From NCBI GenBank assembly GCA_030606215.1, contig JAUWGW010000017.1, forward strand, positions 1 to 34,656: a stretch of 34,656 nt of DNA, given 5' to 3'. The stretch is from a bacterium. GTDB taxonomy: Bacteria > NPL-UPA2 > JAUVJM01. Made by a program: the position numbers and the translations under genes. A model generated the notes under the pieces. The model ran no database searches. It was not told the DNA's origin and worked only from the letters and a program-made list of their open reading frames with translations. Below are positions 8,415 to 15,899 of this stretch, piece after piece. Every line of letters begins with the position of its first letter. Position 1 is the stretch's first letter.

Positions 8415-8451
8415 AAACTTGCAGGTAAAGTGGTATGGGTTTAGCAAGTTT
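8415..8451 (-). terminator. Possible intrinsic terminator for the minus-strand pseudopilin operon
   Basis: AAACTTGC (8415-8422) and GCAAGTTT (8444-8451) form a perfect eight-base inverted repeat with a 21-base loop in the gap between two convergent genes. Read on the minus strand, the hairpin is followed by TTCTTTCT, a T-rich run. The stem is AT-rich and the loop large, so termination efficiency is uncertain. Confidence 0.4.
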
Positions 8452-8467
8452 GACACATGATACTATC

Positions 8468-9142
8468 TTAATAGAGGCAGCCGGGGTCAAGGGTTATTTC
8501 GTCTATCTTTGACCTGGGAATCCAGCTTGCATGTGAATCGCAGAAGACCGCGTTAAACCCGTCTATGTGGTGGTAAAGAACCCGGTCCTCAAAATAAGTG
8601 CTCTGAGAATTTACCCACATATAATCGCCATCAACTATAAGCGCGCATTTTGAAGGATTTTTAACTTTCCTGCCATCTCCTCCGACTCTGCCTTCAGCTC
8701 CGCTGTCGTGTTCTTCGTCGTAATTCCCGTAGTTATCAATACCCAGAATATCTTCATTTGCCGAGTAGGAACAGCGACTAAAAGCAGATTCTCCTTCCCA
8801 GCAGTACCATTCAAAATTGTCCGGGTCCGGGTCAGAAAGACAGACGAAAATCTCTGCTTTCCAGGAAAGATATGGTGCTATCGCATCCAGCCAGGGCTGC
8901 CCAACTCCGTAACTTACCGTCATCCCTTCATCAAAATACCAGCCGCATAATGGATACAATCCGTCAAAATCATTGATGTACATCTCAAATCCAAGACACA
9001 TCTGTTTCATATTGTTGAGGCAAGCTATCATACGGCCGCGTTCACGCGCACCTTTCAATGCCGGCAAGAGTATTGCGGCGAGAAGAGATATGATTGTGAT
9101 TACCGTGAGTAACTCAATTAGAGTGAATCCCTTAGCTTGCAT
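8468..9142 (-). CDS. Type II secretion / type IV pilin-like pseudopilin, PVC-type
   Basis: The open frame extends upstream, but the start should be the ATG at 9142, which gives the leader MQAKG followed by FTLIELLTVITIISLLAAIL. This is a classic prepilin signal, cleaved after G5, with the conserved Glu at position +5. The downstream RGRMIACLNNMKQM and the C-terminal FNAVFCDSHASWI block match the large pseudopilin-like family common in Planctomycetota and Lentisphaerota. Many cysteines in the body suggest disulfides in the periplasm. It begins five bases after the stop of the zinc-ribbon gene. The product would be inserted in the inner membrane, cut by a prepilin peptidase and assembled in a secretion or pilus-like fibre. 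Confidence 0.85.
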   Translation of the reverse strand: MQAKGFTLIELLTVITIISLLAAILLPALKGARERGRMIACLNNMKQMCLGFEMYINDFDGLYPLCGWYFDEGMTVSYGVGQPWLDAIAPYLSWKAEIFVCLSDPDPDNFEWYCWEGESAFSRCSYSANEDILGIDNYGNYDEEHDSGAEGRVGGDGRKVKNPSKCALIVDGDYMWVNSQSTYFEDRVLYHHIDGFNAVFCDSHASWIPRSKIDEITLDPGCLY

Positions 9143-9147
9143 ATGTA

Positions 9148-9852
9148 TCACTCTGGTATTTTTGAAAGCAGGGCGCTTTTCTTTGAACCGCATTTGGGGC
9201 AAACCGGTGGTTGGTTTATCCAGTTTATTTTTTGCCAGACATAGATATGACCGCATTTCTCACATTTAATGGCCATGAGTGCTTTACGTTTTCCACAATT
9301 AGGACATTTGATCGGGTAGAAGGAGATAGGGGAAGCGAAGAACTCTCCGTCTTCCTGGCATAGGAAGACAACTTTTTCAGGTTTCCTTTCCAAGGCTCTC
9401 GTGTAAACTGGGCGTATTGTCACGAATAAACTTACAAAAAGAACAAGAATTAATCCGAACCCAACAACTGGATTTCCTTTCCAGTACTTCCGAAATAGGG
9501 GTTCCCTAACAACCCCGATTTCAACAACCGGGTAGAATTTCCCAGAAGAACATTTCGGACATTTCATCCCGGGAACCCATACGCCACGACCATTCTGGCT
9601 GAGCAGCTTTATAGTCATTATTCTGTGGTATCCACACTCTTCACATCTAATTTCCCTTTTATGTGTCCAACTTTCAAACTCGAGTTCTTCCATTTTATCA
9701 AGCAGTTTACGCAGTAGTGCTCTGCACTCAGCCGGCACTCCTGTCGTGAGGGTTGTCATTCCTCTTATCTGAGCTGCGGTCCATCCTTCATCTATTTTCT
9801 CTTTCAACCAGAGCAGAGCCCCATCTTTATTGACGACTTTGCCTAACTTCAT
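9148..9852 (-). CDS. Zinc-ribbon membrane protein of unknown function
   Basis: The 234-residue protein has a helical N-terminal third. It then has paired CxxC knuckles: CEEC with CPKC (residues about 74-103), and CPNC, CEKC and CPKC in the last 60 residues. One membrane helix lies near 130-148 (VVGFGLILVLFVSLFVTI). The knuckles suggest two to three zinc ribbons, one set on each side of the membrane. I do not recognise a named family. It overlaps the PilZ gene by four bases and precedes the pseudopilin by five bases, so it may belong to the same envelope or secretion process. Confidence 0.75.
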   Translation of the reverse strand: MKLGKVVNKDGALLWLKEKIDEGWTAAQIRGMTTLTTGVPAECRALLRKLLDKMEELEFESWTHKREIRCEECGYHRIMTIKLLSQNGRGVWVPGMKCPKCSSGKFYPVVEIGVVREPLFRKYWKGNPVVGFGLILVLFVSLFVTIRPVYTRALERKPEKVVFLCQEDGEFFASPISFYPIKCPNCGKRKALMAIKCEKCGHIYVWQKINWINQPPVCPKCGSKKSALLSKIPE

Positions 9853-10295
9853 CTTACTAATCTCTCCCTGTGAACTCTAAACCACTTTTCCAATGCTCGT
9901 TTGAAAGCATGGTTTGTAATTTCCTTTGACAGGTGCTCTTCCACGAAATTTATAATCTTAGCTTCTTTTTCTTCCGGAAGATTTTCAAAGACTACACCGA
10001 ATTTTCCGGGAATTTTCCCGGATTCTTCAACCCACATAACCTTTGCTCTGACTTTAACCCTGCAGAAAATGCTTGGGAGTTCAAGTGCTAACTGAAGTCC
10101 ATATTTCTCTTTAATGAGATTTTCAATCAGTTCTCTGCCGAGACCTGGGACCTCAAGCATGGTTCCTCCTCCACCTATATTGATTGTAGACCCAGCGCCC
10201 GTCCAGACCCTTTTATTTTCCTCATCAAGCACTTCCACTCTTGCAGGAAGATGAACACTGCACCTTAGCCATTTTCTTCTGGCTGCTACTGTCAT
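9849..10295 (-). CDS. PilZ domain protein
   Basis: PilZ domains bind cyclic di-GMP through an N-terminal RxxxR and a downstream (D/N)xSxxG motif. Here the first is at R7-R11 (RRKWLR). The second reads NIGGGG at 39-44, keeping N39 and G44 but with Gly where Ser is expected. The rest of the 148-residue protein shows the barrel strands (VKVRAKVMWVEE, GKFGVVFENL) and a C-terminal helix. Binding is plausible but weakened or altered. The gene lies 11 bases after apt and overlaps the zinc-ribbon gene by four bases, upstream of the pseudopilin. A GGDEF cyclase at 22187 could supply the ligand. Confidence 0.8.
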   Translation of the reverse strand: MTVAARRKWLRCSVHLPARVEVLDEENKRVWTGAGSTINIGGGGTMLEVPGLGRELIENLIKEKYGLQLALELPSIFCRVKVRAKVMWVEESGKIPGKFGVVFENLPEEKEAKIINFVEEHLSKEITNHAFKRALEKWFRVHRERLVR

Positions 10296-10306
10296 GACAG
10301 AATCCC

Positions 10307-10822
10307 TCAGTATTTTATAAGCGAAAAAACAGGGTATCCGGAGAGTTTTTCTCTGCCCTTAAGCTCTGTCAATTCAATCAGAAAAACAAGCTCAACTATT
10401 CTGCCGCCAAGTTGTTCCACAAGACTGACAGCCGCAGAACTTGTTCCTCCTGTTGCTAACAGATCATCAACAATTAAGACACTGTCTCCTTTCTGAAGAG
10501 CATCGCGGTGTATTTCCAGGGTATCTTTTCCATATTCCAGGTCATAGCTTGCGGTGCAGGTTTCCCAGGGAAGTTTCCCTTCCTTCCGTATTGGCACAAT
10601 CCCTGCTCCAAGACGGTATGCTAAAACTCCCCCGAGTATAAACCCTCTTGCTTCAATGGAAGCTACCACATCTATTTTTTCACCACCATACCGGCTTGCA
10701 AGAGTATCAATCAATTCCGCAAATGCTTTCTTATCCCTGAGCAAGGTTGTAATATCCCTGAAGAGAATGCCTTTCTTCGGAAAATCAGGGATACTTCTAA
10801 TTTTTTCTTTCAGATGCTCCAT
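10307..10822 (-). CDS. apt: Adenine phosphoribosyltransferase
   Basis: This purine salvage enzyme converts adenine and PRPP to AMP. The opening [18 protein letters not shown] is the family's N-terminal signature, and [17 protein letters not shown] is the PRPP-binding loop. [12 protein letters not shown] is the conserved hood and active-site segment. The 171-residue length is normal. Its start overlaps the end of the sigma factor gene by 26 bases, so it is translated within that operon. Confidence 0.96.
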   Translation of the reverse strand: MEHLKEKIRSIPDFPKKGILFRDITTLLRDKKAFAELIDTLASRYGGEKIDVVASIEARGFILGGVLAYRLGAGIVPIRKEGKLPWETCTASYDLEYGKDTLEIHRDALQKGDSVLIVDDLLATGGTSSAAVSLVEQLGGRIVELVFLIELTELKGREKLSGYPVFSLIKY

Positions 10823-11642
10823 TTTCTGTCTCCTTAAATCTCATCCGCAGCTTTTTAATTGCAGAACTCTCAATCTGTCGGATTCTTTCTCTCGTCAAAC
10901 CCATTTCCCTGCCGATTTCTTCCAGTGTGCGGAAGATTCCATCTTCAAGTCCAAAACGCAGTTTCAGCACACTTGCTTCTTTCTCAGAGAGATTGCTTAC
11001 GTGATGCATAATCAGTTCATGCTGTATCATGCGGTCAACTTCTCTGGTTCCTGAACTTCCTCCGCTCATATCCTGAATCATATCTATGAGTTGTCCACTT
11101 CCCTCGTTTCCGAGAGGCTTGTCAAGCGAATCAGGAGGAAGCGCTATCTCTTTTAATGTTCTGACTTTCTCTACAGGCAGTTTCATCTCTAGAGCGAGCT
11201 CTTCCACAGTTGGTTCTCTTTCAAGTTTCTGTCTTAACTCCCGAGTTGCTTTTCTTGACTTACTTAGAAGCCATGTAAGATAAACCGGGATGCGGATTAG
11301 TTTCCCCTGGTTAGCAAGTGCGCGAGTTATGGATTGTCTTATCCACCAGCCTGCATAAGTCGCAAATTTGCAGCCTTTGTCTGGGTTGTATCTTTTCACT
11401 GTCTTTATCAATCCCAAATTCCCTTCTTCAATCAAATCAAGCAGTGGCAAACCTAAATGGTGGTATCTCTTTGCAATGCTGACAACAAGGAGCAAATTCG
11501 CCTGGACTATTTTCTTATTTGCTTCTGTATCGCCCTTTTTAGCGCTTCTTATAAGCTCCTTTTCTTCTTCCGGTGTGAGTAGAGGCGCTTGTTTTATCTC
11601 ATCAAGATAATGTCTGAGGTTCTTATCAATTTCTACCATCAC
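10797..11642 (-). CDS. RpoD/RpoS-type (group 1 or 2) sigma-70 factor
   Basis: The order of regions is 1.2 ([20 protein letters not shown]), 2 ([40 protein letters not shown]), 3 ([20 protein letters not shown]) and 4 ([18 protein letters not shown]). The 281-residue length, with no long region 1.1 and no non-conserved insert, suits a short RpoD or an RpoS/SigB-like alternative factor. I cannot say which without the rest of the genome. It overlaps sppA by four bases and apt by 26 bases, so it is embedded in a mixed operon with a protease and envelope genes. Confidence 0.92.
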   Translation of the reverse strand: MMVEIDKNLRHYLDEIKQAPLLTPEEEKELIRSAKKGDTEANKKIVQANLLLVVSIAKRYHHLGLPLLDLIEEGNLGLIKTVKRYNPDKGCKFATYAGWWIRQSITRALANQGKLIRIPVYLTWLLSKSRKATRELRQKLEREPTVEELALEMKLPVEKVRTLKEIALPPDSLDKPLGNEGSGQLIDMIQDMSGGSSGTREVDRMIQHELIMHHVSNLSEKEASVLKLRFGLEDGIFRTLEEIGREMGLTRERIRQIESSAIKKLRMRFKETENGASERKN

Positions 11643-12490
11643 TGAATTAAAATAGATGGGGAGAGCTTGAGTTGAGTTGAACCAAGGATGAATTGAAGCA
11701 GTGAGAATTTCTTTCTTTCCGTTATTATTCTCGGCTCACCTTTTATTCCGCTAACATCCGCTGCTATTTCTATTGCATCGTCGAGGTTCCCAAGCTCATC
11801 AACAAGTTGATATTCAAGAGCCTGCTCTCCTGTGAATATTCTGCCGTCAGCAATTAATGTTAGTTCCTCGGGAGTTAACCCTCTTCGTTCCTCAATAACG
11901 CGCAAGAATTGGCTATGTATATTGTCGATGACTTCTATTAACAGCTTCTCTTCATCCGGCGTCAATTCCCTTGTGGTTGACCCTATATCTTTGTAATCCA
12001 CGCTTGTAATTGTCTTGACATTTATCCCGATTTTACTCAGGAGCTCTTCCACATTCAGTATGTTTATCAATACCCCAATGCTGCCGGTCAGAGTGGCGGG
12101 GTTGGCAACAATTTTTTCCGCTCCGCACGCTATGTAATATCCACCGGAAGCCGCTACATTTCCGAGAGATGCTATAATTGGCTTTTCTCCCTTCTCGCGA
12201 ATCTTATTCACTTCTTCGTAGATTTCCTGGGTTGAGGCAACGCTGCCGCCGGGGCTGTCTATTCTCAAAACTATAGCTTTAACCCTGGGGCGTTTCTCAT
12301 ATCGGTGCAGGAGGTCAATAACGGGTTTTGACTGATATATTTCCCCTGTAATATTTACAATGGCTACTTCCTCACCGCCGAACAAGGGCCTGTCTTGCGT
12401 GGCAAATATAAATACGGAGACTATTAGGAGGACAAGTACAATCAGGCACACAGCAAAAATAATTCCACAACCTGCTAAAAATTTCTTCAT
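11639..12490 (-). CDS. sppA: Signal peptide peptidase SppA, short form
   Basis: SppA degrades signal peptides left in the membrane. An N-terminal membrane helix (about 8-30) is followed by the S49 peptidase domain. The nucleophile Ser is S115 in NVAASGGYYIA and the general base Lys is K167 in SVDYKDIGS. RIDSPGGSV and TLTGSIGV are the other family landmarks. The 283-residue length matches the short bacterial and archaeal form, which makes a homo-octamer rather than the tandem E. coli type. It overlaps the upstream small gene and the downstream sigma gene by four bases each. Confidence 0.95.
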   Translation of the reverse strand: MKKFLAGCGIIFAVCLIVLVLLIVSVFIFATQDRPLFGGEEVAIVNITGEIYQSKPVIDLLHRYEKRPRVKAIVLRIDSPGGSVASTQEIYEEVNKIREKGEKPIIASLGNVAASGGYYIACGAEKIVANPATLTGSIGVLINILNVEELLSKIGINVKTITSVDYKDIGSTTRELTPDEEKLLIEVIDNIHSQFLRVIEERRGLTPEELTLIADGRIFTGEQALEYQLVDELGNLDDAIEIAADVSGIKGEPRIITERKKFSLLQFILGSTQLKLSPSILIQ

Positions 12491-12729
12491 ATAATTTCCT
12501 CCTCAATTAGCTGGACTATTTTCAGTATCTCTCCTGTTTCCTTATTTATTCGTGTGACATAAACAATAACTCCTCTCATGTATAATCTGTTCAGGAGTCC
12601 GTCAAGTTCTGAACTTAACATGCTAAGTTCCCCCTCTAACTCATCAGGGCTGTAACGCACAATTCCTTCGTTATCCTGCCTTGCTTTCAAAAGCTTGTAT
12701 AAAGCCTTCTCTTCTTCATCCAAATCCAT
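12487..12729 (-). CDS. Small uncharacterised acidic protein
   Basis: The product is about 80 residues, acidic and helical. DELEGELSMLSSELDGLLNR followed by LYMRGVIVYVTR and a beta-like GEILKIVQL tail give a pattern that could be a small winged-helix-like fold, but this is only a shape impression. A TTG at 12732 is in frame just before the ATG at 12729; the ATG has GGAG about nine bases upstream and is preferred. It is the first gene of the operon that continues with sppA, which overlaps its stop by four bases. No function can be given. Confidence 0.7.
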   Translation of the reverse strand: MDLDEEEKALYKLLKARQDNEGIVRYSPDELEGELSMLSSELDGLLNRLYMRGVIVYVTRINKETGEILKIVQLIEEEII

Positions 12730-12773
12730 CAACCTTAACTCCAGTGGTAAATATCCAGTAGAGTACGTTCGAG

Positions 12774-12888
12774 CCTGTCATCCCTTCGTTCCACTCAGGA
12801 CAGCGTCTGAGGAGCAAAGCGGTCCTGAACAAAGTGAAGGAACTCCAGATTCTTCCCCTTCGTTTCACTCAGGGTCAGAATGACACGG
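12774..12888. repeat. Degenerate REP-like palindromic repeat cluster
   Basis: Three related units occupy the gap before the sppA operon. Units at about 12774-12803 and 12855-12888 share CCCTTCGTT(T/C)CACTCAGG on the plus strand. A unit at 12821-12841 carries the same motif inverted (GTCCTGAACAAAGTGAAGGA). The CCAGATTCTTC ... CAGAATGACAC context matches a palindromic repeat I know from many environmental bacterial genomes. The repeats end only four bases before the stop codon of the FHA gene, and may act as its transcription end or as a selfish repeat. Confidence 0.7.
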
Positions 12889-12891
12889 CGT

Positions 12892-13362
12892 TTATTTCCA
12901 GGTCAAAAGCTGAATCAACCAGTGAATGTCAAATATAAGTATAATAATGAAAATTATTATCAGGATAATTATTAAGCGAACTGGAATATGAAATTTCACC
13001 TTCCCCCTTTTTTTTCTTTGAGGAGTTTCTTCTTTTCTCACACTTACCTTTTTCCCTGGAACATCCATTACAACTTTGAGATGCGCGCGACCAATTTGTA
13101 TTTCATCGCCGGGGAGCAGGATTCTTGTATCTATTTTCTCCCCATTTACTTTCACTCCTTCATGTGCCCCCAGGTCCCTTATTATACATTTTTCCCCCTC
13201 AACAATTACTCTTGCGTGGAAAGGTGAAACTCCTTTATTACGAAGGACAATTTGATTGAGGTTGGAACGACCTATACCTGTAGTGGGCTTATCAAGTTTG
13301 TATTCTTCCTTCCTTTTATTTCTTTCCATCACAACCAGTTTTAATTGTTTCCAGTCTTGCAT
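12892..13362 (-). CDS. FHA domain protein with C-terminal membrane anchor
   Basis: The forkhead-associated domain, which binds phosphothreonine, covers residues about 8-100. The core residues are present: G31-R32-S33, S46-P47-F48-H49 (the SxxH motif) and N73-G74. A basic linker (KVSVRKEETPQRKKRGK) leads to a very hydrophobic C-terminal helix at about 128-152. The protein is therefore a tail-anchored FHA receptor facing the cytoplasm. It lies nine bases after the exchanger gene. No Ser/Thr kinase is in the window, so its partner is unknown. Confidence 0.88.
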   Translation of the reverse strand: MQDWKQLKLVVMERNKRKEEYKLDKPTTGIGRSNLNQIVLRNKGVSPFHARVIVEGEKCIIRDLGAHEGVKVNGEKIDTRILLPGDEIQIGRAHLKVVMDVPGKKVSVRKEETPQRKKRGKVKFHIPVRLIIILIIIFIIILIFDIHWLIQLLTWK

Positions 13363-13371
13363 CTTCTCACC

Positions 13372-14334
13372 CTATCCCATATGGAACAAAAGGTAACTGC
13401 CAACTATATAGATGATCACCATGCCAATAGCATCCAATCCAAGTCTCAGGAATGACTTCCGAGACCTGTATATGATACCAACTATTACTATTGCTGTCAT
13501 TAAAATTCCGAGAAGTGCTGTCAGGATATGGTTCACAGATACTACGGAAAGAATACCGGCATCCGGCAGGAAGGCATCGGACATGGGGACTATTAGCACA
13601 TTGAACATATTGGAGCCCAGGATATTGGCTATTGCCATGTCAAATGCTCCGCGTCGCACGGCAGAAATACTTGTTGTCATCTCCGGCAATGAAGTAGCGA
13701 TCCCGAGGAAAATTACTCCAATGAAGGTTTTCCCCCATCCTGTCTGGTTTGCTATTCCTTCTGCGATGTGAACTAACCAGATACTTGCTCCGAATATGAA
13801 AAAAGCGCACACGAGATATTTCAAAAATGATTCTATAGGAGAATTTGTCCTTACGCTTGAGACAGCTTTTTTCTGAGAGCGGAAAACAAGTCTTGCTCCA
13901 AGCAAATAGACGAGAACTATTATAATACTGAGGGGACCGATTCCTGCAATCGTGAAAGGGATATGAGCTGAGATTCCAGCTATAATCAGAGAAGAGAGGA
14001 TTATACTTATGCCGCCGCATAAAATTAATCCTGTATCTGTCTCTTTAAGAAGAGGACCTTTTCCCTGAACCACATCAAGGATAGCAATTATGAAAAGATT
14101 AAATGCAATACTGCCGAGAATGTTTCCAAGGGCAAGGTCAGGCACTTTTACTAAAGCGACTGAGCATGTAGAAGTAAAAACTTCCGGTAAACTGGTTGCT
14201 ACTGCAAGAAGAGTAAAACCGATCCATACATCTCCCCAGCCTTTTTCTTCAGCAAATCTATGTGCATGGTAAACTAACTTGCTTCCTGCAACGACAATAA
14301 TGAGGCAAGCGCCTATAAACTGGAGCCAGAGCAA
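13372..14334 (-). CDS. Calcium/sodium antiporter (CaCA family, YrbG-like)
   Basis: The 320-residue integral membrane protein contains both alpha repeats of the CaCA superfamily. The first is AVATSLPEVFTS with LGNILGSIAFN (about 46-82); the second is GIATSLPEMTTS with IANILGSNMFN. About ten membrane helices are visible, in two halves of five with opposite topology. Such proteins exchange Ca2+ (or K+) for Na+ or H+. It overlaps gpmI by 22 bases and is followed by the FHA gene. Confidence 0.93.
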   Translation of the reverse strand: MLWLQFIGACLIIVVAGSKLVYHAHRFAEEKGWGDVWIGFTLLAVATSLPEVFTSTCSVALVKVPDLALGNILGSIAFNLFIIAILDVVQGKGPLLKETDTGLILCGGISIILSSLIIAGISAHIPFTIAGIGPLSIIIVLVYLLGARLVFRSQKKAVSSVRTNSPIESFLKYLVCAFFIFGASIWLVHIAEGIANQTGWGKTFIGVIFLGIATSLPEMTTSISAVRRGAFDMAIANILGSNMFNVLIVPMSDAFLPDAGILSVVSVNHILTALLGILMTAIVIVGIIYRSRKSFLRLGLDAIGMVIIYIVGSYLLFHMG

Positions 14335-15899
14335 TCAGGTCCCTCCAAAGTCTCAATTAAGTTCTCAGTGCTCATGTCTGCAGGTTGCTGTATTCCTAAC
14401 AAATACAAAATTGTGGGAGCTATACTTGACAATATGCCTTTAGGTTTTAGTCTTGTTGTTTCATGGTCTTTAGCAATATATATGAATTCTACCGGATTTT
14501 TTGTATGAGATGTTTTGGGTAACCCGGTCTTGTAATCTATCATTTCCTCAACATTTCCGTGGTCAGCTGTAACCAGTGCTATCCCCTCTTGTGCCAGTAT
14601 TGCATTTACAACTCTGCCGACACATTTATCTACAATTTCCACGGCCCTTATCGCGGCTTCATAATTACCTGTGTGTCCAACCATATCACAATTCGCGAAA
14701 TTTAAGATGATAACCGCAAATCTTTTAGACTTTATTTCCTTAATTACAGCTTCTGTGACATCAGGCGCGTTCATTTCAGGGTGTTGTCCAAAGGTCGCAG
14801 GGTCATAAACACTTTTAATTTCAATTCGCTCTTCATTTTCAAAAGGGTCAATAAGCTTCCCGTTAAAAAATGATGTCACGTGCCTGAACTTTTGCGTTTC
14901 AGAGATTCGAAGCTGCCTCAAACCATTTCTGCTTATAATTTCCCCCAAAAGATTTCTCATCTCTTTGGTCTCATCAATTGCTCCTAATATATTAAGACGA
15001 AAGGTATCGTAATACCTTGTAAATCCACAATAAACAATGGATAGTTTTTTCCGTCTCTCTCCTGGATATTCTTCTTCCACAAAAGCTTTTGTTAGTTGAA
15101 TAGCCCTATCCTGCCTATAATTAAAATGAATAACTGAATCGCCATCTTTAATTCCGGAGAAGTCATGTATAACTGATGGGGGGATATATTCATCGAACAT
15201 TTCCAAACCATCAGGCGCCTTATCATTGTCATACGCTCTTGTTATTGCTCTTTCTGCACTATCTACTCTAATGCCTTCTGCTTTTGTGAGTGCATTGTAA
15301 GCCTGAGTTGTCAAATGCCAATTTTCCCCTCGATCCATCGCATAATACCTGCCCATCAAAGTGCCAATTTTACCTGTTTGATATTCTTTTATCTTCTTAT
15401 TTAAGATTTGAAGGAATCCTAATGCACTTCTTGGTGGTGTGTCTCTCCCGTCGGAGAAGAAATGAATATATAATTTCTTAATATTTTGTTGTCTTGCATA
15501 TTTCAAAATAGCAAATAAATGGTTCTGGTGCGCATGAACCCCTTCATCTTGCACAAGACCCATTACATGCAGAGATGAGTTGTTTGCTTTGCAGTTATTA
15601 ATAGCCCTTTGAAAATTGGAATTTTTAAAGAAAGAGCCGTCTTTGATTGAATCGTTTACCCTTGTTAACTCTTGCTTCACAATTCTTCCAGCACCCATAT
15701 TGAGATGGCCAACCTCTGAAGAACCCTGGTATCCCTCCGGCAAGCCAACTGAAACCCCAGCCGCTCCTAATACTGTATTAGGATATTTTTTCAGGAATAG
15801 ATCCACATTGGGCGTATTAGCATTTGCAACAGCATTATGCTCTGGATTAGGGTTTATACCCCAGCCGTCTCTAATTATAAGTACAATATTTTTTCTCAT
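14313..15899 (-). CDS. gpmI: 2,3-bisphosphoglycerate-independent phosphoglycerate mutase
   Basis: This Mn2+-dependent enzyme of glycolysis interconverts 3- and 2-phosphoglycerate. IIRDGWGINPNPEHNA carries the first metal Asp (D11), and QGSSEVGHLNMGAGR carries the phosphorylated Ser (S61). GRYYAMDRGENW, NYRQDRA, NFANCDMVGHTGN and VTADHGNVEEM supply the remaining metal and substrate ligands. The 528-residue length is complete. It overlaps the upstream DapA-like gene by four bases and the downstream exchanger by 22. Enolase, the next glycolytic enzyme, is encoded at 29754. Confidence 0.96.
   Translation of the reverse strand: MRKNIVLIIRDGWGINPNPEHNAVANANTPNVDLFLKKYPNTVLGAAGVSVGLPEGYQGSSEVGHLNMGAGRIVKQELTRVNDSIKDGSFFKNSNFQRAINNCKANNSSLHVMGLVQDEGVHAHQNHLFAILKYARQQNIKKLYIHFFSDGRDTPPRSALGFLQILNKKIKEYQTGKIGTLMGRYYAMDRGENWHLTTQAYNALTKAEGIRVDSAERAITRAYDNDKAPDGLEMFDEYIPPSVIHDFSGIKDGDSVIHFNYRQDRAIQLTKAFVEEEYPGERRKKLSIVYCGFTRYYDTFRLNILGAIDETKEMRNLLGEIISRNGLRQLRISETQKFRHVTSFFNGKLIDPFENEERIEIKSVYDPATFGQHPEMNAPDVTEAVIKEIKSKRFAVIILNFANCDMVGHTGNYEAAIRAVEIVDKCVGRVVNAILAQEGIALVTADHGNVEEMIDYKTGLPKTSHTKNPVEFIYIAKDHETTRLKPKGILSSIAPTILYLLGIQQPADMSTENLIETLEGPDCSGSSL

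Noticed and set aside
8468-9256. Longer version of the pseudopilin starting at 9256
   Set aside because: The prepilin leader must be N-terminal; the start at 9142 gives a correct leader and the extra 38 codons overlap the zinc-ribbon gene.
12695-12883. 62-codon plus-strand frame
   Set aside because: It is made of the REP-like repeats and antisense to a real gene; the translation is low-complexity.
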